Of a stretch of 64,000 nucleotides of DNA, positions 1 through 13,162 are shown piece by piece. A model generated the notes under the pieces. It did not search any database. It saw nothing but the letters and a program-made list of their open reading frames with translations, and was not told the DNA's origin. This DNA comes from Gyrodactylus bullatarudis. Its lineage: Eukaryota; Platyhelminthes; Monogenea; Gyrodactylidea; Gyrodactylidae. The first letter of the stretch is position 1; each line of letters opens with the position of its first letter. The stretch lies in contig SSNU01000222.1 of NCBI GenBank assembly GCA_012064415.1, positions 49,420 to 113,419 on the forward strand, written 5' to 3'. The position numbers and the translations under genes were made by a program.

Positions 1-3000
1 AGATGAATAAGAATCCAGGTCGTCAAACCAAGTCTTTTCTGATTCGGAAACTTCATCAAAAAGATTTTGAAAGCCTTTACCCTCGTCATCTGGGAATTCT
101 GATGAGGGTTTCTCCATCTCTGGCTTACCCACATTCTCAAGGGAGTCTGATTTGACGCAATCCAAATTCTTGGCCACAGAATTTCGACTTGAAAATATTG
201 AGTAAACCATGTCTGTTAGGGATCGGGAATATTTTGGATTATTTGTTAAATCTTCGGTTTTATTCTATCATGTAAAAGAAAGAAATGCAATGTATAATAA
301 TCTATCGAAAACTCTAGTTTTGAATTTGAAATGAAAAATAATAAATATTCTCGAATGAAATTCCCAATTCAACTAACATAATCTGGAACTTTGAACTGCT
401 TTACTGGCAATTTGTCTTTGAGCATAACTGGCGGCATTGAGTTATAGGGAGACTTTGCTATTTGATCGATTTTATGAATTTGAAGGGGTTGGACCATGCA
501 GTATTGTTTCATTATCAATGGTTCCATTCGATAAGCCTTTCGAAGGAAATTAATTAAATATACATAAAGTTGTTTTTTTTCAGAGCACTTTTCTTCTTCT
601 TCAAAAAACTAGCAAAATAAGAACAATCTCATAAATAGATTATTTTAAAGAAACACAGTTTATTGCACTGTTTTGAATTTTCCACATTCATTACGGAGGT
701 GCTATTGTAGTATTAACTTGTTAGAATTTGGTGATGTACAAAATCTGAGCATTTTATCTATGCTAAAATCTTGATAGCTTATAGGAAATATGGTTGTGGA
801 CACAATACCATCTCTGTACCGAATCAGAATAAATTCCATTTCTAATTTATGCGAAAGAAGTAAAACATTTCTCTACTCATGGGTCAGATTTGATTTCAGA
901 AAAGACCATTCGAAATCAATTAAAATCTGAGCTCTTATGAGGTTCTTTTATCTTATGACTGTAGGTTTTCTCGTGGTTAGTATTGGCATTGAAACCAGAA
1001 TAAGGCGACGAATAAACATATTTTTGAATGAATTGCAATTTGAAAACCTTTTTGATGCTTAGCTTAATAATATGATATCTTAGAAGGCAACTTACAATTG
1101 GATCAGTTGGATGAAAGACATTGAAAAACTTTTCACATATTCTCGAGGGTAAGATATGCTCGTAGTTATGACTTTTACTCGGCCTAATTCCACGTAGGGC
1201 AAGAAAAACTGGCAATGGAGATCCAAAACAGAAAAAGTTGGACAACTGCATAAAATAAAAGAGAAAATCAGTTTTCATTGTCAAATGTTCGTTATAAAGC
1301 CTTTTTCCCATATAGCAAGTGCAGAAACGAATAGGAAAATAAAAGATTTTCAGCTCATGGAAAAAATCAATTCATTCAAAGTGTGTTTTATAATTTCAAT
1401 AACAAGGGTCTCATAACATGTTCAAATCAACTTTTCTTCATGATTCATTTTCTTGGAAAAGATAAAAAATTATCTTTTAGAATTTTGGTAAGTTTCGGAA
1501 TCAGCATGGAAATTTTTATATCACAATAAAATTTGGTGACCTCACTACCCCCATCCCCTTATTCAGTCAATGAATTTACCGATTCAGAATGAAATCAGAA
1601 TTTATCATTGAATAGTCCCATAATGTAAATAGGGATGAAAATGAAATTCAATAGTGGAAAGTTGCCGGAAACAGAATAAATGAGAGTAAAAAGTAAAACA
1701 AATATCCTAGCTTGCAGTTACTTTTGGAAGTTTCCTCCAGACATTACCAAAAAGGTAATTCGCGGGAAAGTTTGGCTGGAATTATTAAAATTTTTTATCA
1801 ATATCAAGATATATTACAGTATTCAAATACTGATGGGATGGATTCTTTTAATTTCTTTATTCAGTATCACTATTAAGAAATAAAGGAGTAAAATGATTGA
1901 ATGAATAGAAATTCAATTTCAACTTCATTTTCATTGATCGAAAAAAGGTCAACATTCAAAAGTGATGTTTGGGAACTCACTTTTCGTCCGAATAAAAGTT
2001 TCATGTTAGCTTTAGGATTCTCCTCTTCCTTTGGGGATGATAGCGTTTCAAATTGGCCCTCAAGGCAGGCTAATCTGAAGAAAATATTTGCAATTATGCA
2101 CTATTTGATACTAGAAAACCATTTTTAAATGTCAAATTTTGCGAAAATGACCACTTACAATTCTTTGGTTGCTTCTATTTTTGAACCGAGTACAACACGT
2201 TCATGTTCTTGTGCTGACTTTGCCTAGAATAAAAGATGATCACTAGTTGAAATGTGGTTTTTAATAGATTTTTAAGCATATTTTCTGGAATTAACTAAAT
2301 TTTTATTCGAATTTTCATCTAGGAGACATTAAAAACCGAAAAATCATACAGTTAAAATCAACAAAAAGTTTTTGTTAGATCAAAGACGGAATATTAGATT
2401 GTTGGAGAATGTTCTAGTTTTAATTTAGTATAAAAGAATTTGAAATTTCCTTCTGACCAGCCCTATATTGAATTCATCATCGATAAAAGAACCTCGATTG
2501 TATTTATTGTCAAGTAAATTAAGATTATTTTCATGGTTTTATTCAAATGCAAATAAAATTCGAAAATGGTGGTTGGTGTGAGAGTAAATATTCCGATATT
2601 TTATTATTAAAACATTTCTAATTATAGAATTTGTGGAAAAAGTTTGAGTAGATATTAGACTCTTGTCTATTTATAAATTCAAAACAAAATTGGAGAAATT
2701 TTAAAATTTTGAATTGGCCTGATTTTTTAATTTTAAGAGAGATCATCAGATAAGGAAAACAAAAATGGCCGTCCAGTCTACTTTATATTTCTCGATCATT
2801 TTTACTGCCTGGAAATTAATAAATTAGGATGATCCGAGATCAGTTGTGATAATTGGTCTTTTTTGTCTATTGGTGATAATGAAAAGTTAAAAAAAAATCG
2901 CGCCAAATCGAAATTTAAAAATTCATGGAGAATAGCTGTTTATTTGTAAATAAGCACAATGTAGAAATTACAGTGTTTTTAGACATTAAACCTACTAGCA

Positions 3001-6000
3001 AAGTGTGGTCACTGGTTATTACTATATCCATTTGAATAGCTGTTTATTTTTAGATTTTGAAAAAAAACAACTTGGCAATCAAGTGAGATAAACTTTGTGT
3101 AAAGTTTCGCCATTCTGATTATGCAATTCTAATTTCTGCATAGGAATTACCTAATACAATGCAATTATGAAGAGAATCCTTTCTCTTGTAATTTCGTGAT
3201 TATGTAGCTCGTGTAACTTATGGATGGAGTTTGCATATCATATTTCCTGATTCTGGTGGAAGTTTAGTTCTCGGAGAAAAAGATTCGCAACGTTAAACTT
3301 ACCTCAAGACGGAAATATTCTCTGATAAATACGCCTTGATGATGATTAATCAAATCTACCAGAACGAACTATAGTAAAGCTTATGCAAATGAAGTTGGGA
3401 ATCCAGATCATCGTTACCAAAGAAAGATAATCTAATAAAAATTATTTGATCTGAAAATTTTATTGTTTTGAAAGTGGGAGGATAGTCAAAAGGAGTATTT
3501 CAGGGTCAGAATTAGACAAAAAAATCAATTATGCTAAATTTGTTTCAATTCTTTACCCCATTATCGTTTAGGAGTTGGATTTCGATTTCTCGATCATTTT
3601 CATCACTTGATCTCTTGAAATGATGATATTTGGCTTTCTTGTCTAATTTTGATCCCTAATTTTGACTGCCCTCTCACTTTTAAATCAATGGAAAATTTCA
3701 GCTCAAAGTTCAAAAAATTGGGATTTTGGCGACAGATAGAAATTTGAAAATTGACCATATTTTTCATAAATTTTTTTCTTTTAGAATTGAGATTTTGTAC
3801 TCAATATCAAAGGAAACTAGAGCAATGAATGGCACTATAGAGAGAAATATATTGAGGCAGTATGAATACTTCCCTGGTGATGCAAATAATTTTTGCTTTA
3901 TTCTCTGAAAGTAGAGGAGAGATTGTGGGTGGGGTTGGTGACTCTGACTCGATCAGAATATAGGAAGCAGATTGATTTTTTAAAAATTAATATGTCTTGT
4001 CTGGAAAAATCAAAAAGAAATTTCCACTATATTTCTCAAGGGAGTATATAGAATGGTGAAGCATTTGCTTCAAAAAAATATGTCAGCGGAAACCTCGAGT
4101 CTGAAAGCTATTCGGCTAATTTGATTTACCCCAATAATCGGACAAGGGTTAAAAAACAGAGCACTCCTCTATTAGGGGTATTGTTAATAAACCTAAATAA
4201 ACCTTTAACATTTGAAGTCTTTACTGTATTTTGCATTCTATTTTCAAAGGCTGTTTCGAAAATTTTAGGTAATTTTGAAAATAGACGTTTCAAATTGAAA
4301 TAAATTAAATTAGCTTTATCATTTTGAATGCTATTCTTCAGTATATAAATAATCAAAAAGGTACCATGATAGATCACTTTGCTAGCAAAGAACAAGTTTT
4401 TATTTATTTTGAACGATCCCACTGATCAAACAAAATGTTTTACATTAGAAACAAAAAATTATTTAGGCTTCTTTTAATTAGGAACATGAACGAAAATTTC
4501 TCAGTGGTTTAGAATAATTTTTTGATAAATCTTCATATTTTCATCAATTCGTGTTTATACAAAAATAAATATTGTATCTTGTAAAAAGTAAAGTTCAATT
4601 TTTTTGTAACAAGTAAAGCTAATTGATATGAAGTTTGGAAATCTATGATTTTTACAGAAATCTCAATTTTTTCATCAAGAACTCGAATATGTTAAAAACT
4701 TTTTGGAATCCTTCTCATGTTGCCCACTTTTACCAGTTGAAGAAAAAAATTATTTTTAATGAAAAATATGGTCATTTTTCAAATTGCTGTTTGGCGTCAA
4801 AACCCCATTTTTTCGAACTTTGAGCTTAAAATTTTTATTGATTTGAAAGTGGGAGGCTGATCGAAAGATTTTTTTCAGGATCAAGATTACACAAGAAAAT
4901 CAATTCAACTCAATCTGATCTGATGCATATCGTTTGGGAGCTGAATTTCAAATTTTTGATCATTTTCACTGCTTGAAAATCAATGAAATTTCGATTATTC
5001 AAAATCTCTCGGCAATAGGGTGACTGTCGGTAATTTGGCGGTGCTAATCAGCTTTATTATCTAATCTTGATCCAGAAAATCCCTTTTTTATCAAACTCGA
5101 ACTTTCATATCAATAAAAAATTTCAGTTCAAAGTTCGAAAAATTGAGGTTTTGGCGCCAAATTGAAATTTGAAAAATGGCCATATTTTTCATAAAAACTG
5201 ATTTATTTCAAAATTTTTTTCTTCAAATCGTGAAAGTGGTCAGGATGAGTAGGATTCCAAAAAATCTTTAACAAATTCGAATTCTTGATGAAAAAATTGA
5301 GATTTCTGTAAAAATCTTAGATTCCCAACTTTAGTATCAATAAAATAATGAGAAAGAATGCAATTCATTTTCGAAATTTTGCTATTCTACCCGAGAATCT
5401 TTAAATTCTACAAATTAATGAAAATGCCTAATGAAGATCCGATTGAATAAAATCTTTGTTACCTATGGTTATCTCTTTGTATGAAATGTTTAAAATGGGT
5501 TCTTCTCACTCAACATTGTAACTGAAGATCCCCTTTCTCTATCTGAAGAATCAATGGATGATGCTTAAAGAGAGTATTTAGGATTATCATGGTTAGGGAA
5601 ATATTGGTAGTTTCCTCAGTAAAAAATGAATGAATAATATTCTACAAGAACTAACATCTTCATTCTCTTTTGATATTGAGCAGTACTCGTTATTCATTTG
5701 AGTCTCTTTGTTGAGGACAACATCACAAAGGGATCCAATGGAATCACACCAGCCAGTGAGTAAGTCATAACTAATAACACAGCCGAGGGAGTGAGCAGCG
5801 ATAGACACTTTACCTCCACTTGACTCAAAATAAGGATGTCTTGCACAAAACATACTGTAAAGTCGAGTCAGTTCAAATCGTAGAGCCTGGATTATTTCGT
5901 AGCGATATATTGGACTTGTATAGTACATAATATCCATAGCAGCTCCATTAAGAATATAGCGTATATTTGTTAAACCGACCTGGAAAAAGTTTATTATATA

Positions 6001-9000
6001 ATTATCTGATTATTTCCTTCTTTGGACTCTTAAAGCACCGCTGGGTCATATAAAATGGGATAAAAAATAACTTTCTCAAGCAATATTTTTGTTTTAGAAA
6101 AATCTAAAAATAATTTATTAACCAGTCTTCTGAAAGAAAAACTCTCGAATGAACTGTGACTTTTTCAGCTACAATAAATTATTGAAAAGTTATGACTTGG
6201 GCCACGACAAACTTCTCAAGAAGTGTATCAACAATTTTTAATTGTGTACAGTCAATTTCACACATGATGACTCGCGTTAAGTTAAATGTGTGATGGCAAA
6301 GGTCTTTTATTCCTCTCTGCCCCAAAAATAATAACCAATGAGAGTGAAGCATGGATTAACCAATATAATATTCAAGGATAATTTACAATTTTTATTCTCC
6401 TGCTGACACCGAAATAAACTCGCAATATATGAATGTGTGTAAGAAAATATTTCTGTGAATTTTTACATATTCAAAAATTCGTTCATTTCATTGAATTCAG
6501 TTTTTAAAAAGCTCCAATCTGAGGTGTACTATTTTCAAAAGCTATTTATTTAGACCTCTAAGTTATTGGTTGACAAAAAAATAATAAATTATCGCGCATA
6601 TACACCAGTCCTACCAAAGTTGAGTCTAAATTTCAAATATTTTTGGGTTAATTCCAAAAATCACCCCAAGAAAATTTTTTTTTCCAAAAATCTCCCCAAA
6701 AATTTCCAAAAATCACCCCAAAGGAGAAAATTTTCCAAAAATCTCCCCAAAAATTTCCAAAAATCACCCCAAAGGAGAAAATTTTCCAAAAATTTCCAAA
6801 GATCACCCAAAGGAGAAAATTTTCCAAAAATCTCCCCAAAAATCACCCCAAAGGAAAAAATTTCCGATAATCACCCCGAAAATTTTCAAAAGAAAATACT
6901 TTTTATAAATATCATTTTTGAGAATATTCATGCCATCCTTGGGACGAAACTGCTCAATATTTTGTTGAAAAGGATTTAATATCTGCGAAAATTTTTCCTT
7001 TTTGACTACACAGCTCAAAGGTGTACACGTATGACCTTGAAAAGAAGTTAAATAGAATCGTCCATCTTTTCTTGCACTAAAACGTGTGAAGCATTCATCT
7101 TTGCATTTCCAAATGTAAGCTTTCTCTGTATTTTTCTTCACTTTGAATGACTTCTGAGTAGCGATTGAGTGGTCCATAACAAAACTTTTCACTTGTTCTT
7201 TGGTTTCGTAACTGAGACCGACCGTTAGTGAAGACATGTTTCGAATAATAACGAATATCTCAATGATAATCTCATCAAATTATAAATTTTTCTCCTACCC
7301 CTCCATCACTCTATGAATGAGTCACAAATTACCCCGAATATATTAATTTATGGTTCGTAAAAAATATTAAAACTAATTTTATCAGCTAATTGGTTACAAT
7401 TAATAGTATTGAGGGAGATAATTGTGATGAAAAAATAGAGAGGAAAACTTTAAATTAAGAATAATTACTGTTATTTAAAATTGATTTAAGTAAAAGAGCT
7501 GAAATTGATGAAGGGGTGATTTTTGGAAATTTCTTGGGGTGATTTTTGGAATTAACCCAATATTTTTTCATTGTAAATAGTTCTGAAAGAAGAATTTATC
7601 TTTGAAAAATATGTATTGCTGAATTTTGGTTTAACAGATAGGGTTTCTTCAAAATACCTAGTGACACCAAAAAGTAGGTAGAATTTGGTGAATTTTATTC
7701 AATTTTGTTAATATATTTAACGATATATTAATTTAAATGTGCTAAAATGGTTTTCATCCTTGAAACAAATAAGCTTTTGAAAGGAAATTCCTACATTTCA
7801 GAAGTAACTGATCAGTGATTATATATAACGAGAGAAACCATGCCCCGTAGAATTAGAAAATTTTATCCCCTTGAAAAAATCATCTCTTCAGGTGAAAAAA
7901 TAGCAATTTTCGTGGTCCTTGAGGACGATATCTCTTGAACTAAAAGTTGGATTTTGAAAAAAATAGCATTAATGCAAGAGAAAATCGACGATAGATTATA
8001 CAATTCCCAAATTAGAACTACAAATAAATTATGCAGGAGAAACACGATAACTCGAGGTACATAAATTATCCTTATTAAAAATGATATCCTATCATAAAAA
8101 TTCCGGTGAATGATCAAATAAAATAGATTATTGTAATTCATTTATAATTATACACTGTGATAAAAATAATGATTTGAATAGGTAATGACCAAATTCATGA
8201 GAGGAATTTCGAAAATTAAGTATCGTTATTTGTGTCTTTTTGGGTAATGACGCCAACGGCAGAGAATGTGTCTGGGGAATTATTCTTCTAATGACTTTAT
8301 TCATTACTAATGAATCATTAGTAAATTTAATTTTTACCATAAAGATGAGAGTTCATTACAAAATACTAAATATTTTTTCCTGATAGTCAAGAGTACAAAT
8401 ATTTTGGGATCTCATCATGAATAAAAACAGGAAAAATCCATCTGACTTGGATTTCAAAGACTTGAAGCAATCAAATGCTCATATTTGGGATCTAATTCAC
8501 CCAAAGAAGTTTACAGAAATTCGTCTTGATTGTGGGAGATCGACCCATTTGAAATTTTGCGATCATTACCAAGGAAAATGATCCAAATTTAAAAGTTTAA
8601 CTTTTTCTTCGAAAAGTAAGTTTCTTTCGAATTCATATTCATCGTTTAATCTTCGAAATCGATGAAAAAAATTTGAAATTATGTCAACTAGCTTATATAT
8701 TGAGGAGAATTTGGAAAGATACTTTCAGACAAGGTGGAACATTCGTGATATCATGCAATATATATATTGTATACAATTGAATTGTTTCAGTACAAATGAA
8801 TATAAAAAGAAATTAATTTTTAAAATAAAATCAATAAGTTGATTCAAAAATAAATTTTCTCTATAGTACAAGCGATTTAATAACAGTACAATGCTAAGGG
8901 GAAATGATGGAATAAAACTCTGAAGGGAACACAATCAAAATCTTTTAGCAAAAATGTTAAAAATTAGAAAGCATAATACTTATTTTTGATCTTGGATGTT

Positions 9001-12000
9001 AATAATGGAATTGGGTGGTTATGAATAAAACTATGTTTTTGAATCCCATATTGTAAGGATTTTAGAAAACAATTAATAAAACGAAATAACTTGATATTCA
9101 AAAATCCACAAAATGTCCACTTTTTCAACTTTCAAGCTTATAAATATTCGACAATTTCAAGGATTTCAATTAATTACTTTGGAATCAAGATTAGATAAAG
9201 AATTTGAATATGGAACGTTTTCTTAATGGATGAGTTTCAATTTTACCCAGATTGATTTTCTTATTCTAAAAAGTTAAATACCAAGCGATGTAAAATATTG
9301 AGATTTTGTTTATATCAACTAGCTTTAGACATAACAAATAGGAATAGGAAATGAAGAGATAAATCTGGCCATTTTATATAAATGTTGAGTCATTACAACA
9401 TTTGTTGCTTTACACGTATTACCGTGAATATTACGAATAAGTAATTCACTTAGTTTTTCAAACACGTCCAAAAATCCACTTATATTCATAATTTAGAAAA
9501 TAGAAGTAAGGATATATTAAAACCAAATGTACATTTCTTGAAGCATCATCAGTGGTAATTCTTCAAAAATGATATTAGTTAAGAATTCATTCAAGATAAT
9601 ATTTTACAAATCATGAAAAAATTGTAAAGTCAAAGGAAATAAGAATAAAAATGCAAGCTGAAAAAACACCAAAACTCTCCAATAAATAGCAACAGTGGAG
9701 AGAAAAGTGAAAAAGCTCACATTGGCCAAGGTAATTGAAGATTATAGGAATAATTTTTTGAGCACATAGATTAGGTTTATATAGGTTAATAAGAAATTTT
9801 TCTTTCACCCATAGATCTATGCTTTCGTCATTAGGGTTTTTGTATAAAACGGAAAAATTAGAAATTGAAGCTGTATGATCTTCTTGTCTAAGATGCCTTG
9901 TAACCGCAGTATCCTTCTTCAGATGATCCTCCGCTCGTGTAGATAATTTCCTAATAGTTCTACCTATATATGAGGCTCCACAATCACATTGGAATTTGTA
10001 AACTAATAGAGTTTTCTCCTCTGGCTGCAGCAAATCCTTATGAATCAAACTAAACAATCTCTGAGTTTTAAATACAATTTTCAATTGTATGTTATTATAA
10101 TGTCATTACTGAACCCATCACCTTTGAAGTTGAGTTTCATAAAAATAGTTGTTTTCTCCAATTCTTCTGTTTCTACAACCTCATTTCTATCCATAGATAC
10201 ATTCATGAGTTTGTCAACAAATTTACCGGGATAACCATTTTCCTTCAGACTTAACTTCACGTTCTCTATTTCGTTAGACAATTCCTCAGGGCTTGCTATC
10301 TTTCTTATCCTCTTACTTAGACCAATTACTAAGCCAACTTTATGAGAAATAGGACTGAAACTGGCATAATGTAGATACTTCCCGGTGTCAGTCTTCTTCT
10401 TATAAATATTTCTCAGAATTGATCCATCTTCTCTTCTAGTCAATTTGACATCTAAGAAACTCAAGATACTATGAGATTCTCTTTCCATTGTAAAAACTAT
10501 ATTCGGATGAAACGAATTCATCTTGGAGAAAAAATCCTCTACTGATACGTTAGGTTTCATTAAAATAAAAGTTTCATAAACATATCTGATGTAAACATCA
10601 GTGTAAGAATTGATTGTTTCAGACATTTTATTTAATTGAATATGTAAAATCAGTGAATAGACGGTGATCCCTAGTAAAAATGGGAATTACCGATTTAACT
10701 TTCATTTTTCAGTATCTCGAAAAATAAGATTTTATTTTATTCAAAGGGCTTGTTTTCTTACTTTTCACATATAGACCTTTTTTCTTAAACAATAATAAAA
10801 GAATTCATTTAAAATATTTACTATGGAGGTCGTCTCTTGACTACAATTCCTACTTGCGCATCAATCTTGACAAAAACTGAAGCTAAACCTATTATTATTT
10901 AAGGGTGTTGCAAAGACACCATCTGGCTTCAAATCATTGGCAATTCTGTTTGTTGAAGATTTTTCACTATTGATTACCCTCCATTCACTGATTTCCCATA
11001 TTCACGATAACCTATATACATTTCAAGTTATACTCATAAGGCATAGTTTATGCGGAAAATAAGATGATGTAAACTGAGAGATGGCAATGAGGCAGCAAGC
11101 TTACTAAAATAATAAACTTTATTGAAAGCAGACGATAGAGTTATAAAAGAAGCGTTCCATAAGCTCACTATTATTAGTAATTCTTACCAAGTATTCTGCA
11201 TAATAAATGACAAAAAATGAAAAGTACTTGAAAATAATCTAAAATACATTATTTTCTGGAAGCGAATCAAGAAAGATGGTAAAAATGATACCATTGACTG
11301 TAAAAAGGTTACAAGAATTATACTCACTGGTGTAATTGTTTCAACGACGCCATTATCCAATTGTAGAGAAGACCTCCATTCCACTGGAAGGAACTCAACA
11401 CGTTGGTTATTCTTTGTTAGATCCGGAAAGTAACGTTGTTGAACTTTGTGTGTCAGCTTTCTAAGCCTAAAACATATCGGTTATTATTACATGTTTCGCC
11501 TAGACATTTTCTATTAGACAGCTTAGACTAAATTTGTATTATCTTGGAGCCAAAGATTGATATTGATTTCAGTCTAAAATATTTTCTTTAAAAACCAGGG
11601 TAATGACAACAGTTATAGATATAGTTTGAGTATTTATTTCAGCTAGACAAGATTACAAGTTTTACAAGCAAAGATGGGAAAAATCTCCGCAAAAACCATT
11701 TAAAACTACTTTTGTTAGATGAAATAATAAACAAAAGTTCATAAAGGCTTTTACAGAAAAAAATATTTATTGCTCCAAGTGGTTGGTTTCAGCCACGTGA
11801 CTACAGCATGACTAGACTTACTTTGAACAGGCTTTCACAATAGCTCCAGTCGCCACTTTTTGGCCAATACCATGAATGATGAAGCATAAATGAGTAATGT
11901 CTGGTGGTTTGTCGTCCATATCAGCCAATGCCGGATAGCCTCTGAGTAAACGAATGCCGGCTGGAAGAAAAATATTCTTACTAAGAATTATTGATTTAGA

Positions 12001-13081
12001 ATTAAATTATTTTAAGAAAGTTGAAGAAAAGACAATTTTCATATTGTTGGTGAAGAAACTAACCCTTTCCCATTCCCAGTTTTTGACGAATATATAGACC
12101 GGTTGTTTCTTGATACATCCATATTTGGTCATAACTCAGCCATTCAACGTGACAATCTTGAAAGTTTTTCGACAAAAGTGCTATTTCAGAAAAATAAAAG
12201 GAAATTATGTAATAATGTAATCATTATCAATTTAAAATGAAATACTTTTTGGATCTGAAGACTTGGTTTGATCAGTCGAAAGGGATTCATCATATCTCCT
12301 TATAGGACTCTCCATGAAATAATTGAAATGCGTATTCTCGAGGTCATCAGCCATTGTTTCGTCCTCAAGAGGTTCAACTGACCCATTTCCAAGATCTCGA
12401 AACCATGATCCACGGAGAACAGTGGCTGATTGATCACCAACTACGGGATGAATAGAAAAGTAAATATCTCAATGCAGAAACTTTCAGATTAATTGTGCGA
12501 GTTATGATGTTATCAAGATTGATTAGTTCATGATTAAATTAAGCCCTTTTGCAGATTGAATCAGTAAATACTATAGGGAGTTAGATTAAACAAACCTTCG
12601 GTAAGATTAGTCCCATTTTTTGGGTCTATATGGTCTGAAGAAATATTAAAGTATAAAATTAAATAAAGCAGTGATATATAGTGTAAATATAAATTTTTTT
12701 AAAATAAATAAAAGAAATTCAAGCGACTTACCATTCCAATATATTGGATAACACTTTCTTGCTTCTACATTAACCTCAAAAAGTCCCCCTCTAACGAGAA
12801 CCATTTCAATTGGATTGAAATCTTCCTGCTCAGGATTTTTAAAGGTATTTTCCAAGTCTTCCAAACTACTAGCTGCTGATAATTTGAGTTCACGAAATTT
12901 TGTTTCGATTCTTAAAGAATCATAACCAATAAAAGGAGTCCATTCTTTAGCATTATCTTCTCTATAGAACCATCTCACCTAATATTATTAATAATAATTC
13001 AGTACAAACCTGCTCAGGCTTCAAATCAACATTTTCTGGCCCAGGAATATCGGATTTTGACTTTTCTGACCCGTTTTCCAT
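1..13081 (-). CDS. DDHD1: DDHD-domain phospholipase A1 (PA-PLA1 family), 3' end outside window
   Basis: Thirteen exons keep phase: 13081-13010, 12978-12732, 12634-12596, 12440-12246, 12180-12064, 11960-11822, 11466-11328, 5979-5656, 2223-2159, 2074-1981, 1245-1096, 536-378 and 264-1, giving 668 codons before the edge. Seen: a WWE-like N-terminal module (RWFYRED, GYDSLRIE, VRGGLFEV, YPIYWN; residues about 25-108), the HGIGQK motif (about 253), FLPVEWR, and the serine-hydrolase elbow AHSLGCVISYD with candidate nucleophile near Ser380. FGSPLPVFLALRG and FHPTDPI then open the DDHD domain, followed by AYRMEPL and an acidic linker. Family knowledge: intracellular phospholipases acting on phosphatidic acid and other phospholipids, linked to organelle membrane dynamics. 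The last metal-binding part of the DDHD domain is missing because the gene runs off the left edge. DDHD1 versus DDHD2/SEC23IP cannot be settled; order and spacing fit DDHD1 best. Introns of 3.4 and 5.3 kb carry transposon relics. Start chosen as the first Met in frame, 81 nt from the divergent GPATCH3 start. Confidence 0.9.
4623..5340. repeat. Fold-back (MITE-like) element, first copy
   Basis: Long imperfect inverted arms: the left arm runs TTGATATGAAG, ATGATTTTTACAGAAATCTC and TTTTTTCATCAAGAAC; the right arm is its reverse complement at about 85% identity over more than 100 nt. It lies in the 3.4-kb DDHD intron. The interior shares sequence with many scattered remnants (AAATGGCCATATTTTTCAT). 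Confidence 0.75.
6643..7560 (-). mobile_element. Non-autonomous Mutator-like element (MULE)
   Basis: Perfect 30-bp terminal inverted repeats (6643-6672 and 7531-7560) beginning TTGGGTTAATTCC, with an ATATTT-type flank at both sides as candidate target duplication. The one ORF (7237-6803, minus) encodes a MULE/FAR1-like N-terminal DNA-binding domain: CKDECFTRFSARKDGRF and HTC form the C-x4-C ... H-x-C zinc pattern. There is no catalytic transposase domain. The ORF's end runs into the internal tandem array. Inserted in the 5.3-kb DDHD intron. Confidence 0.7.
6680..6870 (+). repeat. Minisatellite built from the MULE terminal-repeat motif
   Basis: About four irregular units of up to 51 nt, each combining TTTCCAAAAATCTCCCC and TTCCAAAAATCACCCC with GGAGAAAA. 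The second motif is the core of the element's own terminal repeat. Confidence 0.8.
9611..10626 (-). mobile_element. 5'-truncated Penelope-like retroelement (RT end plus GIY-YIG)
   Basis: Two overlapping frames, 10626-10081 and 10084-9611, form one protein broken by a frameshift at about 10082. The first holds the end of reverse transcriptase; the catalytic motif that should read Y-x-D-D reads YVYE (IRYVYETFIL), followed by SILSFLDVKLTRR. The second has the GIY-YIG endonuclease: LVYKFQCDCGASYIGRTIRKL, then EDH and HLRQEDH. RT followed by GIY-YIG is diagnostic of Penelope-like elements. Upstream RT motifs are missing. It lies in the 5.3-kb DDHD intron on the same strand as the gene; 9500-9565 is its probable 3' end. 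Confidence 0.85.
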
Positions 13082-13162
13082 TTAAATTATAACAGTGACA
13101 TTATGTTTTTTTAAACACAATTTTTTAGATTGAAATTAATTTGTTTTAAGTCTTATTAACAT
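13082..13162. promoter_or_regulatory. Short divergent promoter between DDHD and GPATCH3 genes
   Basis: Only 81 nt separate the two opposite start codons. The stretch is AT-rich with no clear TATA box. Shared or overlapping promoters and very short 5' UTRs are inferred from spacing alone, unless non-coding first exons lie elsewhere. Confidence 0.45.

Larger units (their letters stand above)
10..13080 (-). other. Large DDHD introns: content not covered by other entries
   Basis: The introns 2224-5655 and 5980-11327 also contain remnants of the dispersed family at 2760-2960, 3470-3730, 8530-8650 and 9110-9310 (recurring TCTCGATCATTTTCACT, GCCAAATCGAAATTT). No additional gene could be supported in them. 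Confidence 0.45.

Noticed and set aside
1680..1883. Several short open frames within DDHD introns
   Set aside because: Not in phase with the gene, no motifs; chance in AT-rich intron sequence.
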